Assembly: GCA_964591245.1 (NCBI GenBank)
Contig: CAZPZZ010000004.1
Location: forward strand, 4,887-68,886
Origin: CAZPZZ01 sp964591245
Lineage (GTDB): Bacteria > Acidobacteriota > Vicinamibacteria > Vicinamibacterales > UBA8438
Length of the DNA: 64,000 bases
Direction: 5' to 3'
In this document: positions 45,205 to 54,190 of the stretch, piece by piece
How positions within the stretch are numbered: the first letter of the stretch is position 1
Layout of the letters: every line of letters begins with the position of its first letter
The notes under the pieces: model-generated
Told to the model about the DNA's origin: nothing
Databases searched by the model: none
What the model saw: only the letters and a program-made list of their open reading frames with translations
Program-made: the position numbers and the translations under genes

Positions 45205-45438
45205 CCGAGAAAATGCCACATAGAGAAAATCATCAAATCAAGGGCAATCAACGCATCACGGACCACTCCAACCTCCCAAGCACCGTGCCCAACGAAACGA
45301 GCCGGTTCACCGAGGGAACGCGCCAAACACGAAATAACCGTTGTACACTGCTCTAGAACAAGTTAGTTTCAGCGAGCCAGATGAGTCGACATCAGTGCAA
45401 TACTGATGCAGGCAATCATCGTTGCTGTAGGAGATTTC

Positions 45439-46278
45439 ATGACCAAAGGCACACTTTCGCAGCTCGGCGCTCTCGTGATCGCCGGTGGACTCACCTTCGG
45501 GTGCGGCTCGGCAGGAAACTCCGGTGACGGCCCACCCAGCGAAAATGTACCCCAGCCGGTGTTCGATGAGACTTCGCGGCCCGATACGATTCAACTCGTC
45601 GCCGAACCCGCGGCCCTGCCGGCTCTCTCAATGCATGATCTCGACGGAAACGTGATCACCGGGGAAGATCTGCGTGGGAAAGTCGCATTATTTAACTTCT
45701 GGGCGACTTGGTGTGGACCATGCCGGGCCGAAATTCCAGATTTGATCAAACTGCAGGAACGATATCCCGACCAGCTGCAAATCATCGGTGTATCCACCGA
45801 TGAGGGGCCCGTAGAGATGGTCGAAGCCTTTGCCGAAGAATTTGGGATCAACTATCCGATTGTCATGACGACAGCAGAGCTGAATAGCGCCTTTCCAGGT
45901 GTCATGGCGTTGCCTACCTCATTCATGGTGGATCCTGACGGCCGCGTCGTGCAATCACATGTTGGATTGATTCACCCAGGAGTGCTCGAGCAAGAAACTC
46001 GTTTCCTTGCTTCGCTTGATACGGGCATCTCTGTCGATCTCGTTGAACAAAACCAGCACGCCCGGTTAGTGAACGCGGCGCACGCGACGGAAATTCCAGG
46101 CCTCGACCTATCCGGACTGACCCCAGAACAGCGGACCGTGGCATTGCAACGTTTAAACGAAGAGAATTGTTCGTGCGGCTGCCAACTGACTCTGGCCCAA
46201 TGCCGGATCAACGACTCGGCTTGCGGAATCAGTCTCCCACTCGCCGAACAACTTGTCGCTGAGATCGTCGCCGACTAG
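45439..46278 (+). CDS. TlpA-type lipoprotein with C-terminal cysteine cluster
   Basis: 279 residues from ATG 45439, with AGGAG six bases upstream. The lipobox 'LTFGC' sets the lipidated Cys at 22. Residues about 60-200 are a thioredoxin-fold domain with 'FWATWCGPCRAEIPDL' (Cys92, Cys95) and cis-Pro segment 'ALPTSFMVD'. After a linker with 'GLDLSGLTPEQRT', residues 244-262 carry 'CSCGC', then Cys255 and Cys262 ('TLAQCRINDSAC'), a second, metal- or disulfide-type site not needed by TlpA. It could reduce apocytochrome c or other exported disulfides. Convergent with the RND operon. Confidence 0.78.
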   Translation: MTKGTLSQLGALVIAGGLTFGCGSAGNSGDGPPSENVPQPVFDETSRPDTIQLVAEPAALPALSMHDLDGNVITGEDLRGKVALFNFWATWCGPCRAEIPDLIKLQERYPDQLQIIGVSTDEGPVEMVEAFAEEFGINYPIVMTTAELNSAFPGVMALPTSFMVDPDGRVVQSHVGLIHPGVLEQETRFLASLDTGISVDLVEQNQHARLVNAAHATEIPGLDLSGLTPEQRTVALQRLNEENCSCGCQLTLAQCRINDSACGISLPLAEQLVAEIVAD

Positions 46279-46313
46279 AAGTCGCTTCGCCTGACGGCTG
46301 GGGCTCCGGTCTT

Positions 46314-49300
46314 CTACATCAACGAGGCTTCCGCGGTCACTGCGTCGGCCGGGGTTGGTGTCGACCGTTCCGATGGCCGAAGGTCATCATCTGAACGGCC
46401 TCCAAACACCAATCGCACCCCGCCCATGAAATCGTCCAAGATCAGATACGTCGTCGGTACCAGTATCAACGTGATGAACGTTGCGAAGACGACCCCGAAC
46501 GCCAGCGAGACAGCCATTGGCACCAGAAACTGGGCCTGGAAACTGGGTTCCACCATAAGCGGAAGTAATCCGACAAACGTGGTTAGCGACGTCAGCATGA
46601 TTGGCCGAAAACGAGCCACGCCCGCCTCTCGGACCGCCACCTCAAGGTCGCCGTGCGTCACTCGTTTGCGATTGATGAAGTCAACCATCACAAGGCTGTC
46701 GTTCACAACCACGCCGGTCAATGCCACAAGCCCAAACATTGACATCATCGTGACGTCCAGCCCGAGTAAGATGTGCCCCCAGACCGCTCCGACCAGTCCG
46801 AATGGAATCGCGCTCATGATCACGAGTGGCTGCAGGTACGACCGGAGAGGAATGGCCAGCAACGCAAAGATCATGAGCAAGGCTAGCGCGAAGCCACGCT
46901 GCAGTCCGCCCACGGCGTCACGCTGCTCGGCCTGAGCCCCCTCGAATGAATGACTCACCCCAGGAAATGCCGCGAGGATGTCAGGTAACGTCTGTGTTTC
47001 AAGATCAGAAATCACCGCCTGGGACGAAGTGATCGATGCGTCTACCGCGGCCGTCACACTAATGGCACGCTGTCGATCTACCCGGCGAATGGCGGCGAAC
47101 CCCCGCCCAGCTTCAACCTCGGCCACCTGACGAAATGGCACTTCGGCACCCTCTGGCGTACGAATCCGCATATTGTCCAAGTTGCCAAGAGATCGGCGTT
47201 CTTCTTCGGGATATCGCACCATGACGCGCACGTCATCACGGCCTCGCTGAATACGCTGCGCTTCCTCACCATAGAACGCTTGGCGCACCTGACGCCCAAG
47301 GTCCTGCAGGGTGATACCGAGGGTTTCGGCAGCAGGCTTAATACCCAGCTTCATTTCCTGCTTACCCTGGCGGAAGGTATCGGAGATCTCAAACACTCCG
47401 GCATATTCCCCAAGCCGACGCTGGACCGCGTCGGCAGCCGACCGAAGCACAGCGATATCGCTTCCGGTCAACTGCACATTGACATCCTCACCCGGGCTCA
47501 TCATCGTTGCGGTGTACTTCACCTCCCTCGCCTCGGGAATCAGACCCGTGATCTCTCGCCAGCGGTTTCCCAGTGCTTCACTGGTGTAGGTCCGAGTGCC
47601 TGAAGGGGCCAACTCGATGGTGATCTCTCCTAGATTGGACGCGGTACGGTTCATGATTGGGCCGAATGGACTCCCACCCTCTGCCGCAAGCGGCTGGTCG
47701 CCGATCGAGGAGTAGATGTGGCGGAAGGGATCGGCACCAGTCTCGCGTGTCAACTCTTGACGAAGGACATTCGCCCCTCGTTCAAGTCGAGCAATAGCCT
47801 CAGACGTGTTGGCAGCGGGTGTCCCTTGCGGCATGGTGACCGCGGCCGAGATGAAATCCGCCTCGATCGATGGGAAGAAATGAAAATTCGCCCAACCTCC
47901 CAACACCATGCCGACGGTCAGAATGAGGGTCGCGGCGCCCACTGCGGCTGTCGAATACCGCCATCTGAGTGCGACGTCAAGCGTCGGCCGATAGGCCACA
48001 CGGATGACACGTTTCAAACCATCTGAAAAAAATCTCTGGAAGCGCCGCCAGCCCCCCCGGTGCGTCGGCGGCGCAGGGGCACGCGATAAATGCGCCGGCA
48101 GAATCTGCAACGACTCGACGAGGGAAAAAAGTAAACATGGAATGACGATGAGCGGGATAACCCTGAAGACCTTTCCCATCATGCCCGGAACAACCAACAA
48201 CGGCATGAACGCGGCCACACTCGTAAGTACCGCAAAGATGACGGGAACAGAGATTTCGGTCGCACCCTCAATCGCACCACGCAGACCGTCACCATGACGT
48301 TCTTGATGCGTGTAAATGTTTTCTCCGACCACAATCGCATCATCGACGACGATACCGAGAACGAGAATAAAGGCGAACAAGGAAATCTCATTGATCGAGA
48401 CCTCCAACCCCGGCATCAGCCACAAGGCCCCAAGGAACGAAATCGGAATCCCCAAACTGGTCCACGCAGCCAACCGGAGATCCAGAAACAACGTCAGCAC
48501 GAGAAAAACCAGCGCGAACCCTGTGGCACCGTTGCGTAGCAAGAGCGTGAGGCGATCGTCAAGGATCTGTGCCTGGTCCTGCCAGGTTGTCAGCGTGATG
48601 CCAGCGGGCAACCACCCGGCTGAGGTGGCTACGTATCCGTGGACGACATCCGCAATATCCAACGCACTTTGTTCACCAGTGCGAAATACCGACACGAGCA
48701 CGGTCGGTTCGACATCGAAGCGGGCCATCTGATCAGTCTCAGCAAAACCATCGACAACCGTGGCAACTTCACCGAGACGGAGACGGCTGCCATCCGGACG
48801 AGTCCAAAGCACCAGATCCTCGTACTCGATGCCGCGATAGGCCTGACCGATTGTGCGCAGGAGAATCTCACCGCCGTCGGTACGTACCGACCCACCCGGC
48901 AGATCAAGCGAGGATCGCCGTACCGCCTGTGCCACCTCGTCGAAACTCAAGCCATGACGCCGCAGCGTCGACTCGGAGACCTCGATCGCGATCTCATACG
49001 GACGAGCATTCACGATATCGACCTGGGTGATCTCCGGCGAGGCCGAAAGATCATCNNNNNNNNNNNNNNNNNNNNNNNNNNNNNNNNNNNNNNNNNNNNN
49101 NNNNNNNNNNNNNNNNNNNNNNNNNNNNNNNNNNNNNNNNNNNNNNNNNNNNNNNGAGGTGACCTCCTTGATGCCGTCAACCCCTTGGATGGCTTCCTCG
49201 ATGCGAACGTTAACTGCCTCTTCGACCTCCTCTGGAGCCGCACCCAAATACGGCACCTCAATCGTGATCCTGTCCAACGAAAACTCGGGAAAAACTTCTT

Positions 49301-49403
49301 GCTTGACAGTAACTGCCGAAAACGCACCACTGACGAGAATGAAGAGCATCAACAGGTTCGCGGCCACCGAGTTACGGGCGAACCAATCGATAATTCGAGT
49401 CAT
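46314..49403 (-). CDS. RND efflux pump permease (AcrB-type), contains assembly gap
   Basis: About 1,029 residues counting the gap, as in AcrB/HAE1-family pumps. N-terminal 'IIDWFARNSVAANLLMLFILV', the porter motif 'YLGAAPEEVEEAVNVRIEEAIQGVDGIKEV', proton-relay Asp-Asp in 'GIVVDDAIVVGENIY', and 'LVALTGVVVNDSLVMVDFINRKR' in the second half. The AcrB TM10 lysine position reads Asn-Asp here, which is seen in other RND classes. The N run 49056-49155 removes about 33 residues between 'KEVT' and 'DDLSASPEI'; the frame connects, and that length fits the family, but the missing bases are unknown. Extrudes drugs, dyes or lipids with its adaptor and outer-membrane partner. Confidence 0.88.
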   Translation of the reverse strand: MTRIIDWFARNSVAANLLMLFILVSGAFSAVTVKQEVFPEFSLDRITIEVPYLGAAPEEVEEAVNVRIEEAIQGVDGIKEVTXXXXXXXXXXXXXXXXXXXXXXXXXXXXXXXXXXDDLSASPEITQVDIVNARPYEIAIEVSESTLRRHGLSFDEVAQAVRRSSLDLPGGSVRTDGGEILLRTIGQAYRGIEYEDLVLWTRPDGSRLRLGEVATVVDGFAETDQMARFDVEPTVLVSVFRTGEQSALDIADVVHGYVATSAGWLPAGITLTTWQDQAQILDDRLTLLLRNGATGFALVFLVLTLFLDLRLAAWTSLGIPISFLGALWLMPGLEVSINEISLFAFILVLGIVVDDAIVVGENIYTHQERHGDGLRGAIEGATEISVPVIFAVLTSVAAFMPLLVVPGMMGKVFRVIPLIVIPCLLFSLVESLQILPAHLSRAPAPPTHRGGWRRFQRFFSDGLKRVIRVAYRPTLDVALRWRYSTAAVGAATLILTVGMVLGGWANFHFFPSIEADFISAAVTMPQGTPAANTSEAIARLERGANVLRQELTRETGADPFRHIYSSIGDQPLAAEGGSPFGPIMNRTASNLGEITIELAPSGTRTYTSEALGNRWREITGLIPEAREVKYTATMMSPGEDVNVQLTGSDIAVLRSAADAVQRRLGEYAGVFEISDTFRQGKQEMKLGIKPAAETLGITLQDLGRQVRQAFYGEEAQRIQRGRDDVRVMVRYPEEERRSLGNLDNMRIRTPEGAEVPFRQVAEVEAGRGFAAIRRVDRQRAISVTAAVDASITSSQAVISDLETQTLPDILAAFPGVSHSFEGAQAEQRDAVGGLQRGFALALLMIFALLAIPLRSYLQPLVIMSAIPFGLVGAVWGHILLGLDVTMMSMFGLVALTGVVVNDSLVMVDFINRKRVTHGDLEVAVREAGVARFRPIMLTSLTTFVGLLPLMVEPSFQAQFLVPMAVSLAFGVVFATFITLILVPTTYLILDDFMGGVRLVFGGRSDDDLRPSERSTPTPADAVTAEASLM
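49056..49155. other. 100-N assembly gap inside the RND permease
   Basis: Unlike the gap at 33364-33463, the flanks do not repeat each other, so real sequence is missing here. The round length of 100 suggests a fixed placeholder. Confidence 0.95.
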
Positions 49404-49434
49404 GACCCGCGTCTCGGAGTTACACCAGGCGTCA

Positions 49435-51975
49435 TCACTCTCCAGCCGCCGCGGTCTGCCCCGTCGCCCGGTCCACCGCAGTACGCAAGAAAGACACCAC
49501 GTCGGTCATGAGCCCCGAAAGTTCTTCGACCGATCCGTCCACCTTGATCGTGTCGGCGAACGCCCCCGTCGTGGTCTCGAGCAGCCGGGCCGTCACCCGA
49601 AGCTGGCCTGCAACGTGTTGGTAGCCTCCAGTCACGAGCCACTGGGCACCGCCCTCGACAGCCGCCGACATCGCGGCACCCTCGGTCAGATCACTTTCGT
49701 CCAGTCTCACGATCGACAGTGTCCCGACCGGTTCCAGGCCCTCGACAATAGCCTCTGCAATAACGGTTTTGAGTTGATCGTCAGCCGGGTTGCGAGAGAT
49801 ATTGGCGAAAAGCGTCAGCGCCACAGCCGGCTGCAATTCCTCGGACCTTCCCGCAGAGTTTCCAGCGACAGTAGGCCGTGAAGCCTCCTGGGAGAGCCCC
49901 AGACGCACACGTAGAGCGGCCACCAGTTCCTCCGTGAGCGTCTCCTGTCCTGACAACGTGCCGTCGAGCTTGATGGCCCCAACGAGATTCCCCCCGGCGA
50001 CATCAAGCACTCTGGCCGTGATTCGCAGCAGATCACCGTTGCGCTGGTACCCACCGGTCACGAGCCGCTCCACCTCCTCCGCGGCGGCCGTCTCACGTGC
50101 AGCCGACTCGGCCGCAGCCGGCAATGCCAACACACTCACACTCCCCGGATCCTCAAGAGCCCGCGCAAGCGACGTCGCGAACTCCGTACCAAGGTCAGCA
50201 TCAGCAGGGTTCCTTGACACATTGGTGAACGGTAGCACTGCAACACGTAACGTTGCCGGTCGAGTGTCTGGCGTCGACACAGGCAAGGGTGCCGACTCAG
50301 CTGTGACTGGTGTCGGGGCGGTCGTGGCCGGTATCTCGACCGTGCGAGGTTCATCACGGTCCGTCTCGGGTGTGGCAGTCGATGGACGGGGTAGCTCCCG
50401 AGCACGATCTGGAGGACTGTCCCGGCGAACCGCTCCGGCGCGCATGCCACTGCCTCGCTGTGCGCGCACGTCCCGCGCGGCACTGGAGCCAGGTCGCTCA
50501 GATGGCTCACGAGAGGGAACACCTCCCTGAAGAGCCACTTCTTCCTGTGGTGCAGACGCCGCCTCGTCTCTCGCGCGCAACCGTTCAAGCTCGGCGCGAA
50601 TGGACGCAATCTGGTCCGCTCGACTGACACCCGACTCCGGGCCAGCACCAGGCAACGGTGCCGTCCGGGGCTGGGGCGCGCCCTCCGCAACGAGTGGCCG
50701 AGGCGGAACGCTTGCAGGCTCCTCAGCCTCCTCCGCACTCGCTGCACGGCGAACTTCCGAGAGAATGTCGACTGCACCGCTCGGCATCTCCCCCGCCATC
50801 TGCGTGTCCTCTGCGAGCACACGCACCACCATTCCGTCGGTCACAGTGTCGAGCGCTGACACACATACCCGTTCCCCTTCCGCAAGGCCACCACTGACAA
50901 GTACGTGCTCACTCGTCGAGCGTAAAACCTCCACTTGACGGAACCTCAAGCGATCCTCAGCATCAACGACCAACACCCGGTCACGTCCACGCAGCGCCGC
51001 CCATGGTAAAACCACGATATCGTCGACAGTGCGCCCCTCGATCTCTGCCTCCACGAACATCCCGGCGGCGAGAGGGGGTCTGGATGGATCGGCACCAGGC
51101 GCATATGGATCATCAACTTCGGCAACCACGTGCACCATACGGCTCACCGCATCGATCTCACTTTCGGTCCGGGCAATATAGCCCCGCCACTGGTGGCTAC
51201 GCCCCGCGAAATCCGCCGTCAACGTCACCGCTGGCCCGGTGCGCTGTTGGCTGCCACGATAGGACATCGGAACGTTGACATACGCCAATTCTTCATCCGG
51301 AAGCGGTAAGCGTATTTCAGCCGAATCCACCGCATAGATACGCCCCAGGGCATTACCTCTGTTCACGAATTGACCGACGTCCACCTCCTTGCTCTGAACC
51401 CGGCCGGCATACGGGGCAATAACATCGGCACGCTCGAGGTCACGTATCGCTCGACTCAGTGCGGCTTCAGCCGACGCCACGGCCGCGCGCGCATCTTCGA
51501 CCTGCGGCTCCCTGAGCGTCAGCGCACTCGGAGCACCACTGCCAATCTCGTCCCACTCTCTCCTCGCGACTTCCGCTTCAGCTTCCTCCTGTGCCAACCG
51601 GAGTTCCGACTGCGCAAGCTGGGATCGTGCATTGATGACGGCTTGCTGATAATCGTAGGGATCGATGCGTAGCAACACGTCGCCAGCTTCAAAGAACCCC
51701 CCCACAGCGAACGATGGCGAGACCTCGATGATAGGTCCAGAAATCTCCGGAACGAGCTGACTTGAGGTCCTCGGTTGAACCGTCCCTTGACTGTTCACAG
51801 TCAGATCGATCCGGTCGAACGCCACCGTCTGCACTCGAACACTAGGCGGCTCGATAACAGGCGGCCGCGTCTCAACAGGCGGCCGGTTGATATACATCAC
51901 ATAGGCTGCCCCTACGGCAACGCCCAGCACAAGAACGGGCAGTAATCCCTTGAGTAATTGGGTAAAAAATCGCAT
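49435..51975 (-). CDS. RND adaptor protein with two extra C-terminal TolB-like domains
   Basis: 846 residues, about twice a normal adaptor. Residues 1-395 are a membrane-fusion protein: N-terminal anchor (11-28), lipoyl half 'VPEISGPIIEVSPSF', coiled hairpin 'ARSQLAQSELRLAQEEAEAE' and 'DVIAPYAGRVQSKEVDVGQFV', then beta-barrel to 'VLPWAALRGRDRV'. Residues 396-575 are an Ala/Pro/Arg/Glu-rich linker. Residues 576-693 and 717-834 are two copies of one domain, each with 'F.N.SRNPAD' (583-592; 723-732) and 'LVTGGYQ' (638-644; 780-786) and 'RITARVLD' or 'RVTARLLE', the pattern of TolB-like/FlgO-like beta-alpha domains. I know of no adaptor with this addition. It lies between the outer-membrane factor and the permease genes. 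Confidence 0.8.
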   Translation of the reverse strand: MRFFTQLLKGLLPVLVLGVAVGAAYVMYINRPPVETRPPVIEPPSVRVQTVAFDRIDLTVNSQGTVQPRTSSQLVPEISGPIIEVSPSFAVGGFFEAGDVLLRIDPYDYQQAVINARSQLAQSELRLAQEEAEAEVARREWDEIGSGAPSALTLREPQVEDARAAVASAEAALSRAIRDLERADVIAPYAGRVQSKEVDVGQFVNRGNALGRIYAVDSAEIRLPLPDEELAYVNVPMSYRGSQQRTGPAVTLTADFAGRSHQWRGYIARTESEIDAVSRMVHVVAEVDDPYAPGADPSRPPLAAGMFVEAEIEGRTVDDIVVLPWAALRGRDRVLVVDAEDRLRFRQVEVLRSTSEHVLVSGGLAEGERVCVSALDTVTDGMVVRVLAEDTQMAGEMPSGAVDILSEVRRAASAEEAEEPASVPPRPLVAEGAPQPRTAPLPGAGPESGVSRADQIASIRAELERLRARDEAASAPQEEVALQGGVPSREPSERPGSSAARDVRAQRGSGMRAGAVRRDSPPDRARELPRPSTATPETDRDEPRTVEIPATTAPTPVTAESAPLPVSTPDTRPATLRVAVLPFTNVSRNPADADLGTEFATSLARALEDPGSVSVLALPAAAESAARETAAAEEVERLVTGGYQRNGDLLRITARVLDVAGGNLVGAIKLDGTLSGQETLTEELVAALRVRLGLSQEASRPTVAGNSAGRSEELQPAVALTLFANISRNPADDQLKTVIAEAIVEGLEPVGTLSIVRLDESDLTEGAAMSAAVEGGAQWLVTGGYQHVAGQLRVTARLLETTTGAFADTIKVDGSVEELSGLMTDVVSFLRTAVDRATGQTAAAGE

Positions 51976-52007
51976 CGGTACAAACTCGTGGTGTGTGAGT
52001 GGTGTGA

Positions 52008-53438
52008 TTATTGCCGTTGCCCCTCGGTCGGCAACGCCCCGGGGGCGGCAAATCCGCCGCCGAGAGCCAAATAGAGGTCCACACGATTTTCGAGACGCTG
52101 CCGCCGAGCGGCAATCAGATCTCCCTCAGCCTGCAGTGCCAACCGCTGCGACTCGAGGACGGTCACATAGTCATCGAGTCCTGAGCGATAACGATCGTCG
52201 GCCAATATTTCTGCCGCGCGCGACTGCTCCACTGACGTCTCGAGCAGGCGCTCACGCGCAGCCAGAAACCCTTCCGCGGCCAGAGCCGTCTCAACCTCCG
52301 AATACGCTTGCAGCAGCGTGTTGGCATAAACGGCCAATTGCTCCGCTGCCTGTGCTTCCGCACGATTGATACCCGCGCGCAGGCGCCCGCCCTGAAACAG
52401 AGGCTGAATCAAATTTCCTAACAAACTCCAGACACCGAAATTCCCATCGATCAGGTCAGCGAGCGCGCTCGTCGCAGTACCCGTATTACTGGTGAGACTG
52501 AACCTCGGGTAGAGCTCTGTACGAGCAACATGCAGCCGCTGGCTCGCGGCGGCAATACGACGCTCTGCCGAAACCAGGTCTGGTCGCCGACTCACAATAT
52601 CCGATGGCAAACCCGCCGGGATCTCGACCGGTGTGACCGGCAGCAAGTCAGGGGTCTCAAGACGACCGCCAGCATAACGCCCCATCAGGACCTCGAGTTG
52701 GCGAATCGACGCATCGAGCTGTTGGCGGCGCTGCTCCCGCAGTGCTTGAGCATTGGCCAGATTCGACAGCGCCAACCGCACGTCAAGTGACGGGCGAAGC
52801 CCCTGTTCAAATCGCTCACGTACTTGATCAGATGATGTTAAGAAACTAGAAACCGTCGCCTCTGCCAACCGTAGCTGCTGCTCCGCCTCGGCAATGGCAA
52901 ACCATGCCTTCGTCGTTTGCCCGGCGAGGGACAACTGCGCACCACGCAGATCCGCGATCTGCGCTTGCAAGTCGGCCAGCGCAGCCCGCGCCCCAGAACG
53001 CAGCCGCGCCCAAAGGTCTGCTTCCCAGGTGACGTCAAGCGATACCCCATAGTTGGTAAACACAGTACTGAGGACCTGGTCCTCGCTACCTGGAATGGGG
53101 AAACCGATGAAATTTTGTTTCCGACGCGAACCGTTCAGTCCCACCTGCAACGTAGGGTAGAGGTCGGCCGCCGCTATTCGAGAATCGGCACTCGCCTGCT
53201 CAAGCCTCGCTGCCGCCGCTTGCAGGTCATAGTTTCGCTCAAGCGTCAGCCGGACAACCTCGTTGAGCCCCATATCACCGAAGTCATTCCACCACGATAG
53301 ATCCGGCCCCTCCGCCGCCTCAGCCTGCGTCGTCCACACGTCGGGAGCATCGACATCAACAACCGGAAGCTCGACGGGAGGAGCAGTCGCACATCCGACG
53401 AACAGTAACGGGAACACGAAAAGGCCGCACTGTCTCAT
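52008..53438 (-). CDS. RND outer-membrane factor (NodT/OprM-type lipoprotein)
   Basis: 476 residues. Lipobox 'LLFVGC' puts the lipidated Cys at 16. Two repeats of the TolC-like fold are visible: 'NYDLQAAAARLEQASADSRIAAADLYPTLQVG' in the first (quoted in part: 'AAARLEQASADSRIAAADL') and 'RRPDLVSAERRIAAASQRLHVARTELYPRFSL' in the second (core 'RRPDLVSAERRIAAA'). 'LFQGGRLRAGINRAEAQ' is the family marker. It forms the exit duct for the pump. The start GAGG-ATG and the ATGA overlap with tetR show translational coupling. Confidence 0.9.
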   Translation of the reverse strand: MRQCGLFVFPLLFVGCATAPPVELPVVDVDAPDVWTTQAEAAEGPDLSWWNDFGDMGLNEVVRLTLERNYDLQAAAARLEQASADSRIAAADLYPTLQVGLNGSRRKQNFIGFPIPGSEDQVLSTVFTNYGVSLDVTWEADLWARLRSGARAALADLQAQIADLRGAQLSLAGQTTKAWFAIAEAEQQLRLAEATVSSFLTSSDQVRERFEQGLRPSLDVRLALSNLANAQALREQRRQQLDASIRQLEVLMGRYAGGRLETPDLLPVTPVEIPAGLPSDIVSRRPDLVSAERRIAAASQRLHVARTELYPRFSLTSNTGTATSALADLIDGNFGVWSLLGNLIQPLFQGGRLRAGINRAEAQAAEQLAVYANTLLQAYSEVETALAAEGFLAARERLLETSVEQSRAAEILADDRYRSGLDDYVTVLESQRLALQAEGDLIAARRQRLENRVDLYLALGGGFAAPGALPTEGQRQ

Positions 53439-54088
53439 CCCAGCCTCCGAGCCGCTTCCGACTGCGGGACGGGGGCCACCATCCCACCGACCGCGAAGTG
53501 AACCAATGCCTCGAGAACCTCCTCTGGTTCTCGGCGCACCCGCGGATCAGTTGTTACCACCGTAGCGCCCCACATCATCGTGTAGGCCATGGAGCCGATG
53601 AGAAATCCGACACGCCAGTGCACCTCCGTCGCATTCAGTTCTGGCCGGCTGCGCTGAAATGCGTCGCGAAAACGCAAGAACACCGTGTCAAACAACTCCA
53701 TGAACTTCGCACGAAGCTCCTGATCCACCTCGGCATGTACCCGACCGACGAGTCGAAGAAACTTCGGAGCCTCGTCCCCCCACGCACCCCAGGTATCGAA
53801 GAGTGGGGTCAAGAACGCCCGCACCAAAAGTTCCGTCTCCACCGGACGACCATCCGCGGACGCCTCGAGCGCATCTAACCGAGACAACCGGGCAGTATTG
53901 ATCGGCAGGGTTCGTCGCTGGAGTACGGCAATAAGCAGCGATTCTTTGGAACCAAAGTGATAATTAATCGCGGCGAGATTTACACCGGCGGCATTCGTAA
54001 TGTCCCTCATCGACGTAGCCGGAAATCCGTGTTCCGCGAACAGGCCCTCGGCCGTGTCGAGAATCCGCTCCTTGGTATCCGTTGCCAT
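53435..54088 (-). CDS. TetR-family repressor of the efflux operon
   Basis: About 217 residues from ATG 54088 (GTG 54097 also possible). The DNA-binding part 'ILDTAEGLFAEHGFPATSMRDITNAAGVNLAAINYHFGSKESLL' (helix-turn-helix about residues 9-52; core 'TSMRDITNAAGVNLAAINYHF') is a standard TetR head. The ligand domain is of the length seen in CerR/YbiH-type regulators and has 'VGFLIGSMAYTMMWGATV'. As first gene of the operon, and with direct repeats just upstream, it is likely autoregulatory and controls the pump. Confidence 0.85.
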   Translation of the reverse strand: MATDTKERILDTAEGLFAEHGFPATSMRDITNAAGVNLAAINYHFGSKESLLIAVLQRRTLPINTARLSRLDALEASADGRPVETELLVRAFLTPLFDTWGAWGDEAPKFLRLVGRVHAEVDQELRAKFMELFDTVFLRFRDAFQRSRPELNATEVHWRVGFLIGSMAYTMMWGATVVTTDPRVRREPEEVLEALVHFAVGGMVAPVPQSEAARRLG

Positions 54089-54120
54089 TACACGCACACA
54101 CTCCCTAGCAGGCAGAATTA

Positions 54121-54149
54121 ATTCAAACGTTCATTTTAATCATACGTTC
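54121..54149 (-). promoter_or_regulatory. Direct-repeat operator candidate upstream of tetR
   Basis: Two 12-base units, ATTCAAACGTTC (54121-54132) and AATCATACGTTC (54138-54149) on the plus strand, match at 10 of 12 positions and are 17 bases apart. They lie 33-61 bases before the tetR start, where a promoter should be, inside an A+T-rich stretch. Likely a repressor site; binding is untested. Confidence 0.45.
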
Positions 54150-54190
54150 GACAGCAAAAAAAATACAGTCGCACGGTTCACTGCGTCGGG

